From NCBI GenBank assembly GCA_937934295.1, contig CALHAI010000010.1, positions 1 through 64,000 on the forward strand: a stretch of 64,000 bases of DNA, in the 5' to 3' direction. The notes beneath the pieces were generated by a model that saw only the letters and a program-made list of their open reading frames with translations, did not search any database and was not told the DNA's origin. A program made the position numbers and the translations under genes. Shown piece by piece: positions 54,291 through 64,000 of the stretch. The first letter of the stretch is position 1, and each line of letters opens with the position of its first letter. This DNA comes from an uncultured Blastocatellia bacterium (lineage in GTDB: Bacteria > Acidobacteriota > Blastocatellia > HR10).

Positions 54291-55358
54291 TTACTGGTAG
54301 TGGGGGGCCTTCACTGGGCCGGGAGCAGATCGTACCTCTCCTCCCATCGGTGCGGATGGCGCGGGCATTGGTCGATGCCCGATCGGCCCTTCTCCGCGCT
54401 CGCCAATAGCAGGACCGGGCGTGAGCGTCCCTCCGCGCTCCAACCGAATGTCCCCCGCGCGGAAGCTGGGTCGCGAACGCTCCGGATCGGTCGTCGGCGG
54501 CGTCACGCCTGGAGCCCCTCCGTAGCCGAGCCCGCCCGCATCGGGTCCCCCGTACCAGGCCGTCGGATACGGACAGCGGTAGATCAAGCGCCGCCCCCAC
54601 GGCGAAGTGGAGTCGAAGCCGAAGGGCACGAAGGTGAACATGCCCAGGAAGGGATCGAACACCCACGCGCTCGCCATCAATCCGTAGCCGAAACTCCGAC
54701 GGCGCGTCAACGACCGATTCGCTGCGACCAAGACTTCCGCGCGATCCTTCGCCCACAGCTCAAATTCATCGAGTGGCTTCAGCAGCTTCACGATCTCAAC
54801 CTGAGCGGAGGTCACCGTCGCCTGCTGCCCTTTCTTCAGCTTTTGCGTTCGCCCTTGGACGAATACTTCCATCTCTCCACTTCGAACCAGCAAACACGTC
54901 GCGTCTGCGCGCACGCCAATGCGAAAGAGCCCGCTCTTCTTGACTCGAAAGACGGCATGCGGCGTCTGTGCCCGAAGAAGGATCTCCCGATTCAATCCCG
55001 CCGCTTCGAGGAGCACTGTGCCCGCCGTGATCTCGAATTCCACAAGAGGGAGATCCGTTTGATGGAAGACGAGCTCCGTGTGGCGATCGAGCCGCAGCAC
55101 CGATCCCGGATTGAGCAAAATCTCCGCGCGGCCATTTCGAGTGAGAACCACATCCCCGTCGTTCAATTGCTGATGCGGGGCGAGCCTTCGAGAGAGCATA
55201 TCCGAGGGCGCCTGCAACCAGACCTCGCCTTGCGTGTAATTGACCAGTCCGGCGCGCGCCGAAACGATGTACTGTGCCATGACCCCGACCCATTCTCCGA
55301 AATTCAGGAGCAGGCCGAGAGCGAACAGTGCGGAACACTTCGTGATGGTTCCCCTCAT
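54291..55358 (-). CDS. Exported FecR-domain protein
   Basis: A 355-residue protein with signal sequence (CSALFALGLLLNFGEWVGVMA). A FecR domain follows at about residues 40-190 (LNDGDVVLTRNGRAEILLNPGSVLRLD, VEFEITAGTVLLEA, KKGQQATV). The tail rich in Gly, Pro, Trp and Tyr (WVFDPFLGMFTFVPFGF and YRCPYPTAWYGGP) is typical of acidobacterial FecR proteins. No FecI sigma factor or TonB receptor is next to it, so it is likely a structural or adhesive envelope protein rather than an anti-sigma factor. Confidence 0.88.
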   Translation of the reverse strand: MRGTITKCSALFALGLLLNFGEWVGVMAQYIVSARAGLVNYTQGEVWLQAPSDMLSRRLAPHQQLNDGDVVLTRNGRAEILLNPGSVLRLDRHTELVFHQTDLPLVEFEITAGTVLLEAAGLNREILLRAQTPHAVFRVKKSGLFRIGVRADATCLLVRSGEMEVFVQGRTQKLKKGQQATVTSAQVEIVKLLKPLDEFELWAKDRAEVLVAANRSLTRRRSFGYGLMASAWVFDPFLGMFTFVPFGFDSTSPWGRRLIYRCPYPTAWYGGPDAGGLGYGGAPGVTPPTTDPERSRPSFRAGDIRLERGGTLTPGPAIGERGEGPIGHRPMPAPSAPMGGEVRSAPGPVKAPHYQ

Positions 55359-55521
55359 CCTCGTCCTCCCGCCGCCTCAAGCTCCTCCGAAGGATCGGGG
55401 TGCCCCCCAAACCTTCAGCACAAGGATACTCCAAAGCATCTCCTCCCTACAAGACCCAGCGCGGTGCTGAGCCGTCCCTGTGCCCGCATCGACCGATGAC
55501 CTCGGTCAAGAGATCGCCTTC

Positions 55522-55550
55522 TTGCTCTCAAAGGGGAGACGCCGTATACT
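55522..55550 (+). promoter_or_regulatory. Sigma70-type promoter of the ThyX-family gene
   Basis: TTGCTC (55522-55527) and TATACT (55545-55550) are spaced 17 bp, 54 bp upstream of the ATG. Confidence 0.65.
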
Positions 55551-55603
55551 CCCCCTTGAGGGGCTTGCAGTGAAGGCGCACAGGATCAGGAGCGGAAGCT
55601 CTT

Positions 55604-57154
55604 ATGGAACGATTCCTCTCGCCAGAACCCATCGTGAAGTTGGAGAAGGCCTTTGTGAACCCCTTCAAGACGATCCTCACGGCGGCGCGAACGTGCTACT
55701 CCAGCAAAGGGATCGTGCGCGAGGAGGATCTCAAGGAAGGAGCCGAGGCACTCGCCGAGATGCTCTATCGCGCCGGGCATCATACGACCATCGAGCACGC
55801 GCATTTTCAATTCTCGCTGGCAAACGTCTCCCGGCAATTCATCTGGTCCTTCTTACATGCGCATCCCTTTTACAATTCCGAGCAGGTGAGCCAGCGTTAC
55901 GTCGAAGTCGCGCCGGGAAACTTCGTCATTCCACCGCTGCGTGGAGCGAGCTTGACGCTTTATCTGGAGACCGTCGAGTTCCAGATGGAGGCGTACCGCC
56001 GCCTGGCCGAGGGGCTCTTCCCGATCGTCGAGAGCGAATATCGCCGCCTCTTCCCTTACCGTCGGACAACTGAAGGGAGATATCGCGCGGCGATCCAGAG
56101 GCGGTGCTTAGAGGCCGCCCGATACGTGCTGCCCGTGGCGACGTTCGCTTATCTGTACCACACGATCAGCGCGATCACCCTGCTGCGCTACCACCGATTG
56201 TGCCAGCAGCTGGATGCTCCTCATGAACAGCGCCTCGTCGTCGAGAAGATGGTGAACGAGGTTCTGCGTTGGGATCCCCTCTATGCCCGGATCCTCGAGG
56301 ACCCCATCCCGCTTGAGGAGACGCCCGAATTCGCCTTCTTCACGGCGCATTTCGAGTTGTTGGGATGGGAACACCGGAGCGCGTTTCGCGCAGAATTCGA
56401 TCGCAGCCTCGATGGTCACGTCTCCAAGCTCGTGGACTACAAGCTCAACAACGAGGCGACGCTGGCCGATGCCGTGCGGCAGGTCCTCGGCGTCTCGCGC
56501 TCCGTGTTGGACGATGTGGCGGCCATCGTGCTGGTCCTTGATCCGGAGCGGAATCGGTTGCTCGGGGAGTCGTTGAACCTGACGGCGCTCTCGAAGCTCT
56601 CGCGCGCCCTTTACCATCCGAACTACACCTTCCGAAAGAAGCTCAGCCACGCCGCCGATTCGCAAGATCAGCGGCATCGCTTGACGCCTGCCTCGCGCCC
56701 CTCCTTGACGGCGCACTTCAGCCCGGAGCCAGATTTCATCACGCCCGAGTTGATTCGGTACGAAGGGAAGCTCGAGCGCTTCTACATCGAGGTCATGGAG
56801 CACATCTGGTCGGCCATCGCGCGGCTGCGGGCACGCGGTGTCCGCGATGAATACGCGATGTACTTGCTGCCGAATGCCGTCGCCATCCGTTACACGGAAT
56901 CGGCCGACCTGCTCAATCTTCGACATAAGCATGCCATGCGGCTCTGCTATCTCGCGCAAGAGGAGATCTGGCGCGCTTCGGTGGAGGAAGCCCAGCAGAT
57001 CCGCCAGGTGAATCCGACGATCGGAAAATACCTGCTCCCTCCGTGCGCGCTGCGCAAATTAGCCCGGATCCGCCCGACCTGCCCGGAAGGGGATCGCTTC
57101 TGTGGGGTCCCCGTCTGGCGGCTCGACCTGAGCGAATATCGGCGGTTGATTTAA
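55604..57154 (+). CDS. Double-length ThyX-family (FAD-dependent thymidylate synthase-like) protein
   Basis: This 516-residue protein has two ThyX-like halves. The first (about 1-240) has LTAARTCYSSKG, GHHTTIEHAHFQFSL and SEQVSQRYVEVAPGNFVIP, matching the FAD/dUMP-site order, but the RHR of the ThyX motif is replaced by RQF. The second (about 270-510) has EATLADAVRQVLGVSRSVL, DQRHRLTPASRPS with an intact RHR, and RYTESADLLNLRHKHAMRLC. Canonical ThyX is about 220-260 residues per subunit and works as a tetramer. It might methylate dUMP, but loss of motif residues in the first half leaves this open. No thyA is present in the window. Confidence 0.85.
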   Translation: MERFLSPEPIVKLEKAFVNPFKTILTAARTCYSSKGIVREEDLKEGAEALAEMLYRAGHHTTIEHAHFQFSLANVSRQFIWSFLHAHPFYNSEQVSQRYVEVAPGNFVIPPLRGASLTLYLETVEFQMEAYRRLAEGLFPIVESEYRRLFPYRRTTEGRYRAAIQRRCLEAARYVLPVATFAYLYHTISAITLLRYHRLCQQLDAPHEQRLVVEKMVNEVLRWDPLYARILEDPIPLEETPEFAFFTAHFELLGWEHRSAFRAEFDRSLDGHVSKLVDYKLNNEATLADAVRQVLGVSRSVLDDVAAIVLVLDPERNRLLGESLNLTALSKLSRALYHPNYTFRKKLSHAADSQDQRHRLTPASRPSLTAHFSPEPDFITPELIRYEGKLERFYIEVMEHIWSAIARLRARGVRDEYAMYLLPNAVAIRYTESADLLNLRHKHAMRLCYLAQEEIWRASVEEAQQIRQVNPTIGKYLLPPCALRKLARIRPTCPEGDRFCGVPVWRLDLSEYRRLI

Positions 57155-57219
57155 GCGAAGGGCTCGTGTGCTTGCCGAACGTCGAGAGCCGTCTCCCCTC
57201 CGCTGCACCTCCGGCGAAC

Positions 57220-57292
57220 GCCGTATTTTCCTCCGGCCAGCACCGTATTTTCCGACGCTCCCCTTGACAGCGCAGCATCCGTCGCCTACATA
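57220..57292 (+). promoter_or_regulatory. Promoter with duplicated CCGTATTTTCC boxes for the second TPR-Fis gene
   Basis: CCGTATTTTCC occurs at 57221-57231 and again at 57243-57253, 22 bp apart (two helical turns). A consensus -35 TTGACA follows at 57264-57269, with TACATA at 57287-57292 after 17 bp. The layout suggests an activator bound upstream of the -35. GCCGTATTTTC is shared with 3886-3896. Confidence 0.6.
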
Positions 57293-57352
57293 TAACGCCG
57301 CCATTGCGGCAGGGTGTTTGAGGAGACCATTCCCTGGCGAGGGGGCACGCCG

Positions 57353-58777
57353 ATGCCACGAGTCCGTGAGCTTCAGGTCACCGCATCAGTCATCGTCGAT
57401 CTCATTGACGCGGGCAAGTTCGCGACGGCCGAGAAGGGGTTGCGGGAGATTCGCGAAGAGTCGCCGCTTGTTCGCGTGCTTCGCGCCGAAGTGGAGATCT
57501 ACTTCTCGCGCCTGCGCGAGGCCGAACGTCTGCTCGACGAAGTCGCTCCGGAGGCTAGGGACGTCGAAGTCGCCGCCCGCTACGCCATGGCGCGTGGGGA
57601 GTTGAGTTACTGGCTCTTCCGCTTCGAAGAAGCGGAAGAGCACTTCCATATAGCCCTACACTTTTACAAATTCCTCGGCGAAACGTTCCGCCAGGCCGTC
57701 GCGTTCTATAACCTTGGACGTCTGGAGCGCCGTCGCGCTCGATTCGAAGAGGCGGAGAGGTTCCTCAATCGCTCCATCGAGTTAAACACAGATCATGATG
57801 ACCCTCGCGCCGAGTTCCTCCGTGGGCTCGTGTTGTTTAATTTGGGAGCGATAAGGCTTTATGAAGGGCGGCCTGAGCCTGCACTGGAGTTCTTTGAGGA
57901 GGCCGCGAGGATCTTAAGGTTCAGCGAAGGCCAGCGATATTACGGTCTGGTTTTGAATAGCCTTGGTGGCCTTCATCTCTATCTGGGGTCTCCTCACAGG
58001 GCTGTGGCGGTGCTTCAAATGGCTAAGAGCCTATTTGAGCAACTGGGCATCTTTCATGACCTCGAGCACGCGAGCAACAATATAGCTTTGGCTTTGATCC
58101 AGCTTGAGCGATATAAGGAGGCTGAGCTGCTCCTGCAAGAGAGCCTTGAGCTGGCTCAGAGGATTGGTGACGTGGCGAGTGCGAGTACCTTCCTGACATC
58201 CTTTGCCGAGTTTTATGTCGCGCGTGGGGACCTTAAAAAAGCGTATGCCTATAGTCGGCGAGCATCAGAATATGCCGAGTTGGCGGCGAATCTGTTTGAG
58301 AAGGGTCGTGCCCTCGTTCAGCTTGGACGCGTCACCCTCTTGGAGGGCCGATACTACGAGAGCGAGAGGGCGCTTCGGCAAGCGCTGGAAATCGGCCAGA
58401 AGTTGAAGAGCTGGGAGATCGAGACGCCAGCCTGTCTCTATCTGGCTGAGCTGATGCTGGCGGTCCAGCCCGTGAAGGCGCGCGAATGGTTCGCGCGAGC
58501 GGATCACCTTCTCGCCACGTATCCTCATGCCTGGTTCCGCGCTGAGCTTGAGCGGATTCGGCGCAAGATGGATGAGGGCCGAATTCGGATTGAGGAAGAG
58601 CGATTCATCGTGGATGGGACGCGGCTTCCCAAGTGGTACGAGGCCAAAGAAGCCCTTGAGATCTTCCTGATCCGAAAGGCGCTCGAGCAATCTGGGAACA
58701 ACCTGACCCGAGCGGGAGAGTTGCTTGGGACGACGCGCGTACACGTTCACAAGAAGAAGAAGCAATACGGCCTCTGA
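57353..58777 (+). CDS. TPR regulator with C-terminal Fis-type helix-turn-helix (second paralog)
   Basis: A 474-residue paralog of the 51952 gene. TPR helices span about residues 15-400 (AFYNLGRLERRRARFEEAERFL and VLNSLGGLHLYLGSPHRAVAVL). The end reads IVDGTRLPKWYEAKEALEIFLI and LEQSGNNLTRAGELLGTTRVHVHKKKKQYGL. Between paralogs, DGxxLPxWYxAxExLExFL precedes the HTH and looks specific to this family. Base composition dips around 57800-58350, with more A/T-ending codons than the flanks, a possible recombination or transfer signal. The ATG at 57353 has GAGGGGG upstream, and a GTG 13 codons earlier is possible. Confidence 0.85.
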   Translation: MPRVRELQVTASVIVDLIDAGKFATAEKGLREIREESPLVRVLRAEVEIYFSRLREAERLLDEVAPEARDVEVAARYAMARGELSYWLFRFEEAEEHFHIALHFYKFLGETFRQAVAFYNLGRLERRRARFEEAERFLNRSIELNTDHDDPRAEFLRGLVLFNLGAIRLYEGRPEPALEFFEEAARILRFSEGQRYYGLVLNSLGGLHLYLGSPHRAVAVLQMAKSLFEQLGIFHDLEHASNNIALALIQLERYKEAELLLQESLELAQRIGDVASASTFLTSFAEFYVARGDLKKAYAYSRRASEYAELAANLFEKGRALVQLGRVTLLEGRYYESERALRQALEIGQKLKSWEIETPACLYLAELMLAVQPVKAREWFARADHLLATYPHAWFRAELERIRRKMDEGRIRIEEERFIVDGTRLPKWYEAKEALEIFLIRKALEQSGNNLTRAGELLGTTRVHVHKKKKQYGL

Positions 58778-58842
58778 CAACCCCCAGATTCATTCCTGGT
58801 ACTGCCTGAGGGCCCCGATCGGGCGGGGAGAAAAAAATCTGC

Positions 58843-58870
58843 TTGCCTGAAATCTCCGTCTGCATATAAT
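58843..58870 (+). promoter_or_regulatory. Promoter of the hairpin-rich unit after the second TPR-Fis gene
   Basis: TTGCCT (58843-58848) and a perfect TATAAT (58865-58870) are 16 bp apart. Together with the terminator at 59302 they delimit a transcript of about 460 nt. Confidence 0.65.
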
Positions 58871-58981
58871 AAAGCTTGAAAACCCGAAAGATCATGGGTT
58901 TTCGCGTGGGCCGCTAGCCCATCGGATGCTGCCGGGTTAGTGGACGCGCTCGAAAGAACAAAGAAAGGAGGAAGGGGCTCT

Positions 58982-59074
58982 ATGGAACTGTGGCTGTTGA
59001 TCCTCTTTGCTTTCTACAGGTTCTTCATGCAGTTCGTGAACGTGCTGGACTCTGGGGTAAGTCAGGGTGGATGA
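58982..59074 (+). CDS. 30-residue hydrophobic small protein
   Basis: The ORF starts ATG after AAAGGAGGAAGGGG and encodes MELWLLILFAFYRFFMQF, then VNVLDSGVSQGG. Its first half is a short membrane-like helix. It sits within the promoter-terminator unit downstream of the TPR-Fis gene. Coding status rests on the ribosome site and hydrophobic pattern only. A signalling peptide for the TPR protein or a small membrane protein are both possible. Confidence 0.45.
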   Translation: MELWLLILFAFYRFFMQFVNVLDSGVSQGG

Positions 59075-59301
59075 AGGCTGTGGCGGCTGATGCGGGTTCA
59101 AAGTCCCATTAGAATCACGGTGTAGTGGGGGCCAATGCTTGTGAGTGAAGTTCCCGCTGCACGGTGACCATTTGTCCTGGCGAAGCGATGGGGCATTTCG
59201 CTTCGCCGGGAATCTCCCTGTTTGTACGAAGCCCGACCGGTGCCTGTGGACTTTTCGAGGCCACAAGGTGATCCGGAGCTTTTCGATGACCCTCCACGAG
59301 C

Positions 59302-59335
59302 GAGGGGCTGAGAAATATCTCGGCCCCTCTTTATT
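59302..59335 (+). terminator. Strong Rho-independent terminator
   Basis: The arms 59302-59312 (GAGGGGCTGAG) and 59319-59329 (CTCGGCCCCTC) form an 11-bp stem with one G-U pair and loop AAATAT, followed by TTTATT. Confidence 0.85.
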
Positions 59336-59441
59336 CAGTAGCCGGTCTCCGTGTGAGGAAAAGAGCGAGCGCGGTTTCCGTTTCTCGTTCCGGACAAGCT
59401 ATAATCAGCGCATGGAAGCGAGGCTTCGGAGGGAAGGTGAC

Positions 59442-59969
59442 ATGGCTGGGCGAAAGGGCGAGCGTCCGAGTGTCTCAAGCCAGCATGAGATCGCCGAAGA
59501 GCCTCATGCGGGGATCGAAACTTTGCGCGAGGAGCATCGGGCTTTGTTGAAAGAACTGCGGCGTTTAGACCGATCGCTCGCGCGGCTCTCGGTGAAGCGG
59601 GCGGAGACTGCCGTTGTGATCTCCGTCTTGGAATCGCTTCACGCCTTTCTCGCGGATCACGTGCAGCCGCACATGTTGCGGGAGCACGAGACCTTGCATC
59701 CGCTTGTGAAAAAGAGTGGGCTCTCACGCGAGCCGGATATCCGGGCGATCCTGGCTGGCGATGATGGTTTGGCGAAGAAGTGTCGGCAACTTCAACGAGC
59801 TTTGCAGCGACTCAAGCGCGAGAAGGGTGAGCGCGAGACCGTTCAGCAAGTGATCGCCATCGGCGAGGGGATCATCGAGGTCATCGTCGAGCACGTTCAT
59901 CGTGAAGAACAAGTCCTCTTCCCGCGATTGGAAGAAGCCCTTTCGCCATCTCGCCCTTCGCGCGGATAG
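59442..59969 (+). CDS. Hemerythrin-like HHE domain protein
   Basis: This 175-residue four-helix protein has HHE-type metal-ligand spacing: His in EEPHAGIETLREEHRALL, HAFLADHVQPHMLREHETLHP, and VIVEHVHREEQVLFPRLEEA. HHE proteins bind a di-iron (or oxygen/NO-sensing) centre, and roles range from iron-sulfur repair to redox sensing. TATAAT lies at 59400-59405. I start at MAGRKGERPS because GGAGGGAAGG precedes it. An ATG at 59412 is too close to the -10 box. Confidence 0.85.
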   Translation: MAGRKGERPSVSSQHEIAEEPHAGIETLREEHRALLKELRRLDRSLARLSVKRAETAVVISVLESLHAFLADHVQPHMLREHETLHPLVKKSGLSREPDIRAILAGDDGLAKKCRQLQRALQRLKREKGERETVQQVIAIGEGIIEVIVEHVHREEQVLFPRLEEALSPSRPSRG

Positions 59970-60085
59970 AGCTTCTTTTGAGAGTAAGGAAGGCGGCGCG
60001 CCCGATCTTCGTCCATAGTCCGCATCACAATGCAGGCCGTTCGCGATCACGCCTCCTAAGGTCCGAGGCATTCCCGGTCCTAGCT

Positions 60086-60123
60086 TAATCTCGTTCAATG
60101 TCGCCTTTAGATCATTCAAGACA
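60086..60123 (-). repeat. Imperfect direct repeat, copy A (coding-like on the minus strand)
   Basis: This 38-bp element matches 60548-60585 at about 33 positions. In one minus-strand frame copy A reads LNDLKATLNEI and copy B LNDPKGTLNEI. The differences fall mostly at third codon positions or are conservative, so both look like relics of one protein-coding sequence. Copy A continues KLGPGMPRTLGGVIANGLHCD outside the repeat. Confidence 0.55.
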
Positions 60124-60194
60124 CGCGAGCGTCCGGGGCCTAAGCTGAATACTCCGCTGGAGCGGAGGAGACTTTGAAATAAGGAGGCTTCGCC

Positions 60195-60428
60195 GTGTTG
60201 GGAGGATCTCGGACGATGGGGGTGATTTCTCTAGCTCTCATGTTGTGGCTTTCCTTGGGGAGCAGCTCCGTCTTCGGACAAGGGAATGCGTGCACGGACC
60301 TGAATATTACGCGACCACTTCGATCGTGGCACCGGGCACCCCAGCCGTTGTGGGATCGAAGATCCGCCCGCGAATCTCTCCGGTGGTGCGCACCTGAGGA
60401 GTGGCATAGGGTCTCCTCCAGACGTTGA
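60195..60428 (+). pseudogene. Signal-peptide stub of a truncated secreted protein
   Basis: A perfect Shine-Dalgarno (AAGGAGG, 60181-60187) precedes a GTG start. A convincing signal peptide follows (TMGVISLALMLWLSLGSSSV, then FGQGNACTDLN). After this the frame runs antisense through the receptor-like fragment at 60307-60396 and has no protein-like pattern. It is most likely the 5' end of a lost gene fused to other debris. Confidence 0.55.
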
Positions 60429-60445
60429 GCATGCGATGGATCATC
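60307..60445 (-). pseudogene. Fragment of a CarboxypepD_reg/Oar-type receptor N-terminus
   Basis: On the minus strand a 45-codon frame reads ATPQVRTTGEIRGRIFDPTTA, then GVPGATIEVVA and a stop. The pattern TGEIRGxxxDPxxAxVPGATI is the opening of the carboxypeptidase-regulatory-like domain found at the N-terminus of TonB-dependent Oar-type receptors. The expected continuation of several hundred residues is missing. Confidence 0.6.
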
Positions 60446-60547
60446 TGCTTCTTCTATCACCGGCATAGCTCTCGACATCGCGAACCATACCACTTGAGGG
60501 TGAACCCTATCTTGCACAGGATTATAGAATGCCCTTAAGGATGGGCC

Positions 60548-60585
60548 TAATTTCGTTCAACGTCCCCTTTGGATCGTTCAAGACA
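60548..60585 (-). repeat. Imperfect direct repeat, copy B
   Basis: Partner of 60086-60123, in the same orientation, 462 bp away. The shared coding-like segment soon ends in a stop (LNDPKGTLNEIRPILKGIL). The pair brackets the decayed receptor fragment and could mark a deletion or tandem-duplication scar. Confidence 0.55.
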
Positions 60586-60900
60586 GGGAGAGTGCATTCC
60601 CTCTATACTGAACGAGGCGTGGGAGAAGAGGACTGTGAAGAGGGGCGGAGTGGGCCAGGGCATCTCGATCTTCGGAAGGGCGAGGACGCTAGCCGAGGGG
60701 AGATGGAGACTTCACCTTGATGGATTACTGTCCCGACGTCGGGGATTACGTCTGTGACGTGGCGCGGTTCCCCACGAATGAGCGATTAACCCGCGGTTGA
60801 TTTATCCTGGCGGATACGCCATGATAAAAGGCGCACGAGCGTGGAGAAGAGCCGTGCCAGGCCCGGGAGGGATCTCATCTCAAGCAAGGGAGAGGGGGAT

Positions 60901-63707
<2,807 letters not shown>

Positions 63708-63787
63708 TTATTCCCTCTTCGTCTTTTCGCGATGTCCGCACGCTATGCTAAAATCTCCGCTCGCATCTTCGGGGGGAGGGGGAGACG

Positions 63788-64000
63788 ATGGGGGAATGCA
63801 TCGAGTTCGACGTGCTGTTTGTAGGGGCTGGGCCGGCGAGTTTGAGTGGGGCATTGCATCTGGCCCACCTCATTCGGCGGCATAATGAGCGCGTCGAATC
63901 TGGAGAGCTTCATGAGCGGCGACTTGAGGTCAACATCGCCGTGATCGAAAAGGGGCGAGAAGTCGGGGCCCATATCCTCTCGGGGGCTGTTCTTGATCCT
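63788..64000 (+). CDS. Electron-transfer flavoprotein-quinone oxidoreductase, 5' part (runs off the window)
   Basis: The partial ORF starts after GGGGGAGGGGGAGACG and reads MGECIEFDVLFVGAGPASLS, an FAD dinucleotide-binding fold. It continues to NIAVIEKGREVGAHILSGAV, the characteristic start of ETF-QO (EtfD/FixC-related). This enzyme passes electrons from electron-transfer flavoprotein to the quinone pool at the membrane. Only the first 71 residues are in view. Confidence 0.85.
   Translation, partial: MGECIEFDVLFVGAGPASLSGALHLAHLIRRHNERVESGELHERRLEVNIAVIEKGREVGAHILSGAVLDP

Larger units (their letters stand above)
58871..59335 (+). ncRNA. Candidate structured transcript of unknown type
   Basis: Bounded by a consensus promoter and a strong terminator, this unit carries several perfect hairpins. 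AAAACCC pairs with GGGTTTT around 58878-58902. TGGGC pairs with GCCCA near 58907-58922. A 13-bp stem lies at 59176-59188/59198-59210 (CCTGGCGAAGCGA with TCGCTTCGCCGGG). I could not match it to RNase P RNA, tmRNA, 6S or a known riboswitch. It also contains a 30-codon ORF with a strong ribosome site, so it may be a structured mRNA, a dual-function RNA or a regulatory RNA. Confidence 0.45.
59970..60900. other. 930-bp region of decayed fragments
   Basis: No intact gene is visible. It holds two 38-bp imperfect direct repeats, a signal-peptide stub on the plus strand and a receptor-domain fragment on the minus strand, annotated separately. The right end (60600-60900) shows nothing recognisable before the DUF885 gene. 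Confidence 0.6.

Noticed and set aside
59097-59115. tRNA-like T-arm GGGTTCAAAGTCCC
   Set aside because: The stem pairs only over three bases with a 7-nt loop, and no acceptor, D or anticodon arms can be drawn around it.

Overview
This window looks chromosomal. It is about 60% GC and densely packed, and it probably comes from a member of Acidobacteriota, perhaps a thermophilic relative of Blastocatellia or Chloracidobacterium. The lineage is an inference. It rests on a FecR-domain protein with the Pro/Gly/Tyr-rich tail seen in that phylum, DUF885 and D-aminoacylase-like hydrolases, a Tad pilus locus, and a remnant of a CarboxypepD_reg/Oar-type receptor. There is no rRNA, tRNA, CRISPR array, intact insertion sequence or prophage.

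Layout. 0-9.4 kb is mostly minus strand: a lipoprotein-like binding protein overlapping a hybrid histidine kinase, a D-aminoacylase, a half-size TSUP permease, and a DevBCA-type ABC exporter (permease, ATPase, HlyD adaptor). 9.4-16.4 kb is plus strand: EF-P with an unusual tip loop, a peroxiredoxin whose active-site codon is an in-frame TGA followed by a SECIS-like hairpin (a strong selenoprotein candidate), a Cys/Met-metabolism PLP enzyme, a PP2C phosphatase, gyrA and a DUF309 protein. 16.4-20.2 kb is minus strand: an SDR, an amidohydrolase and a membrane metallophosphoesterase.

20.6-30.6 kb is a Tad/Flp pilus locus: flp, two TadE-like pseudopilins, cpaB, cpaC, tadZ/cpaE, cpaF, tadB, tadC, a 46-residue membrane protein, DUF192 and a TadD-like lipoprotein. 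No prepilin peptidase is visible. 30.8-33.5 kb is a metal-response island with two MerR regulators, two MerR-type promoters, a secreted Cys-rich peptide, a MerT-HMA-HMA fusion and a CopZ-like Fe-S chaperone. MerA is absent.

34-57 kb holds housekeeping and envelope genes: a lipid kinase, YgfZ, an Nramp-like carrier, an O-antigen-ligase-like protein with an inserted PDZ-like segment, a TPR-TonB protein, a membrane serine protease, a small cytochrome c, CcsA, an R3H ATPase, FolE, two Zn alcohol dehydrogenases, a cupin, an alpha/beta hydrolase, an M28 peptidase, a FecR protein and a double-length ThyX-family protein. Two paralogous TPR regulators with C-terminal Fis-type helix-turn-helix domains (51.9-53.4 and 57.4-58.8 kb) look like an undescribed regulator family. 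The second is followed by a compact promoter-to-terminator unit with strong hairpins and a 30-codon ORF.

60-63.7 kb contains decayed fragments (a signal-peptide stub, a receptor fragment, head-to-head aldehyde dehydrogenase and aldose epimerase pieces) around an intact DUF885 hydrolase. The window ends inside an ETF-quinone oxidoreductase gene.
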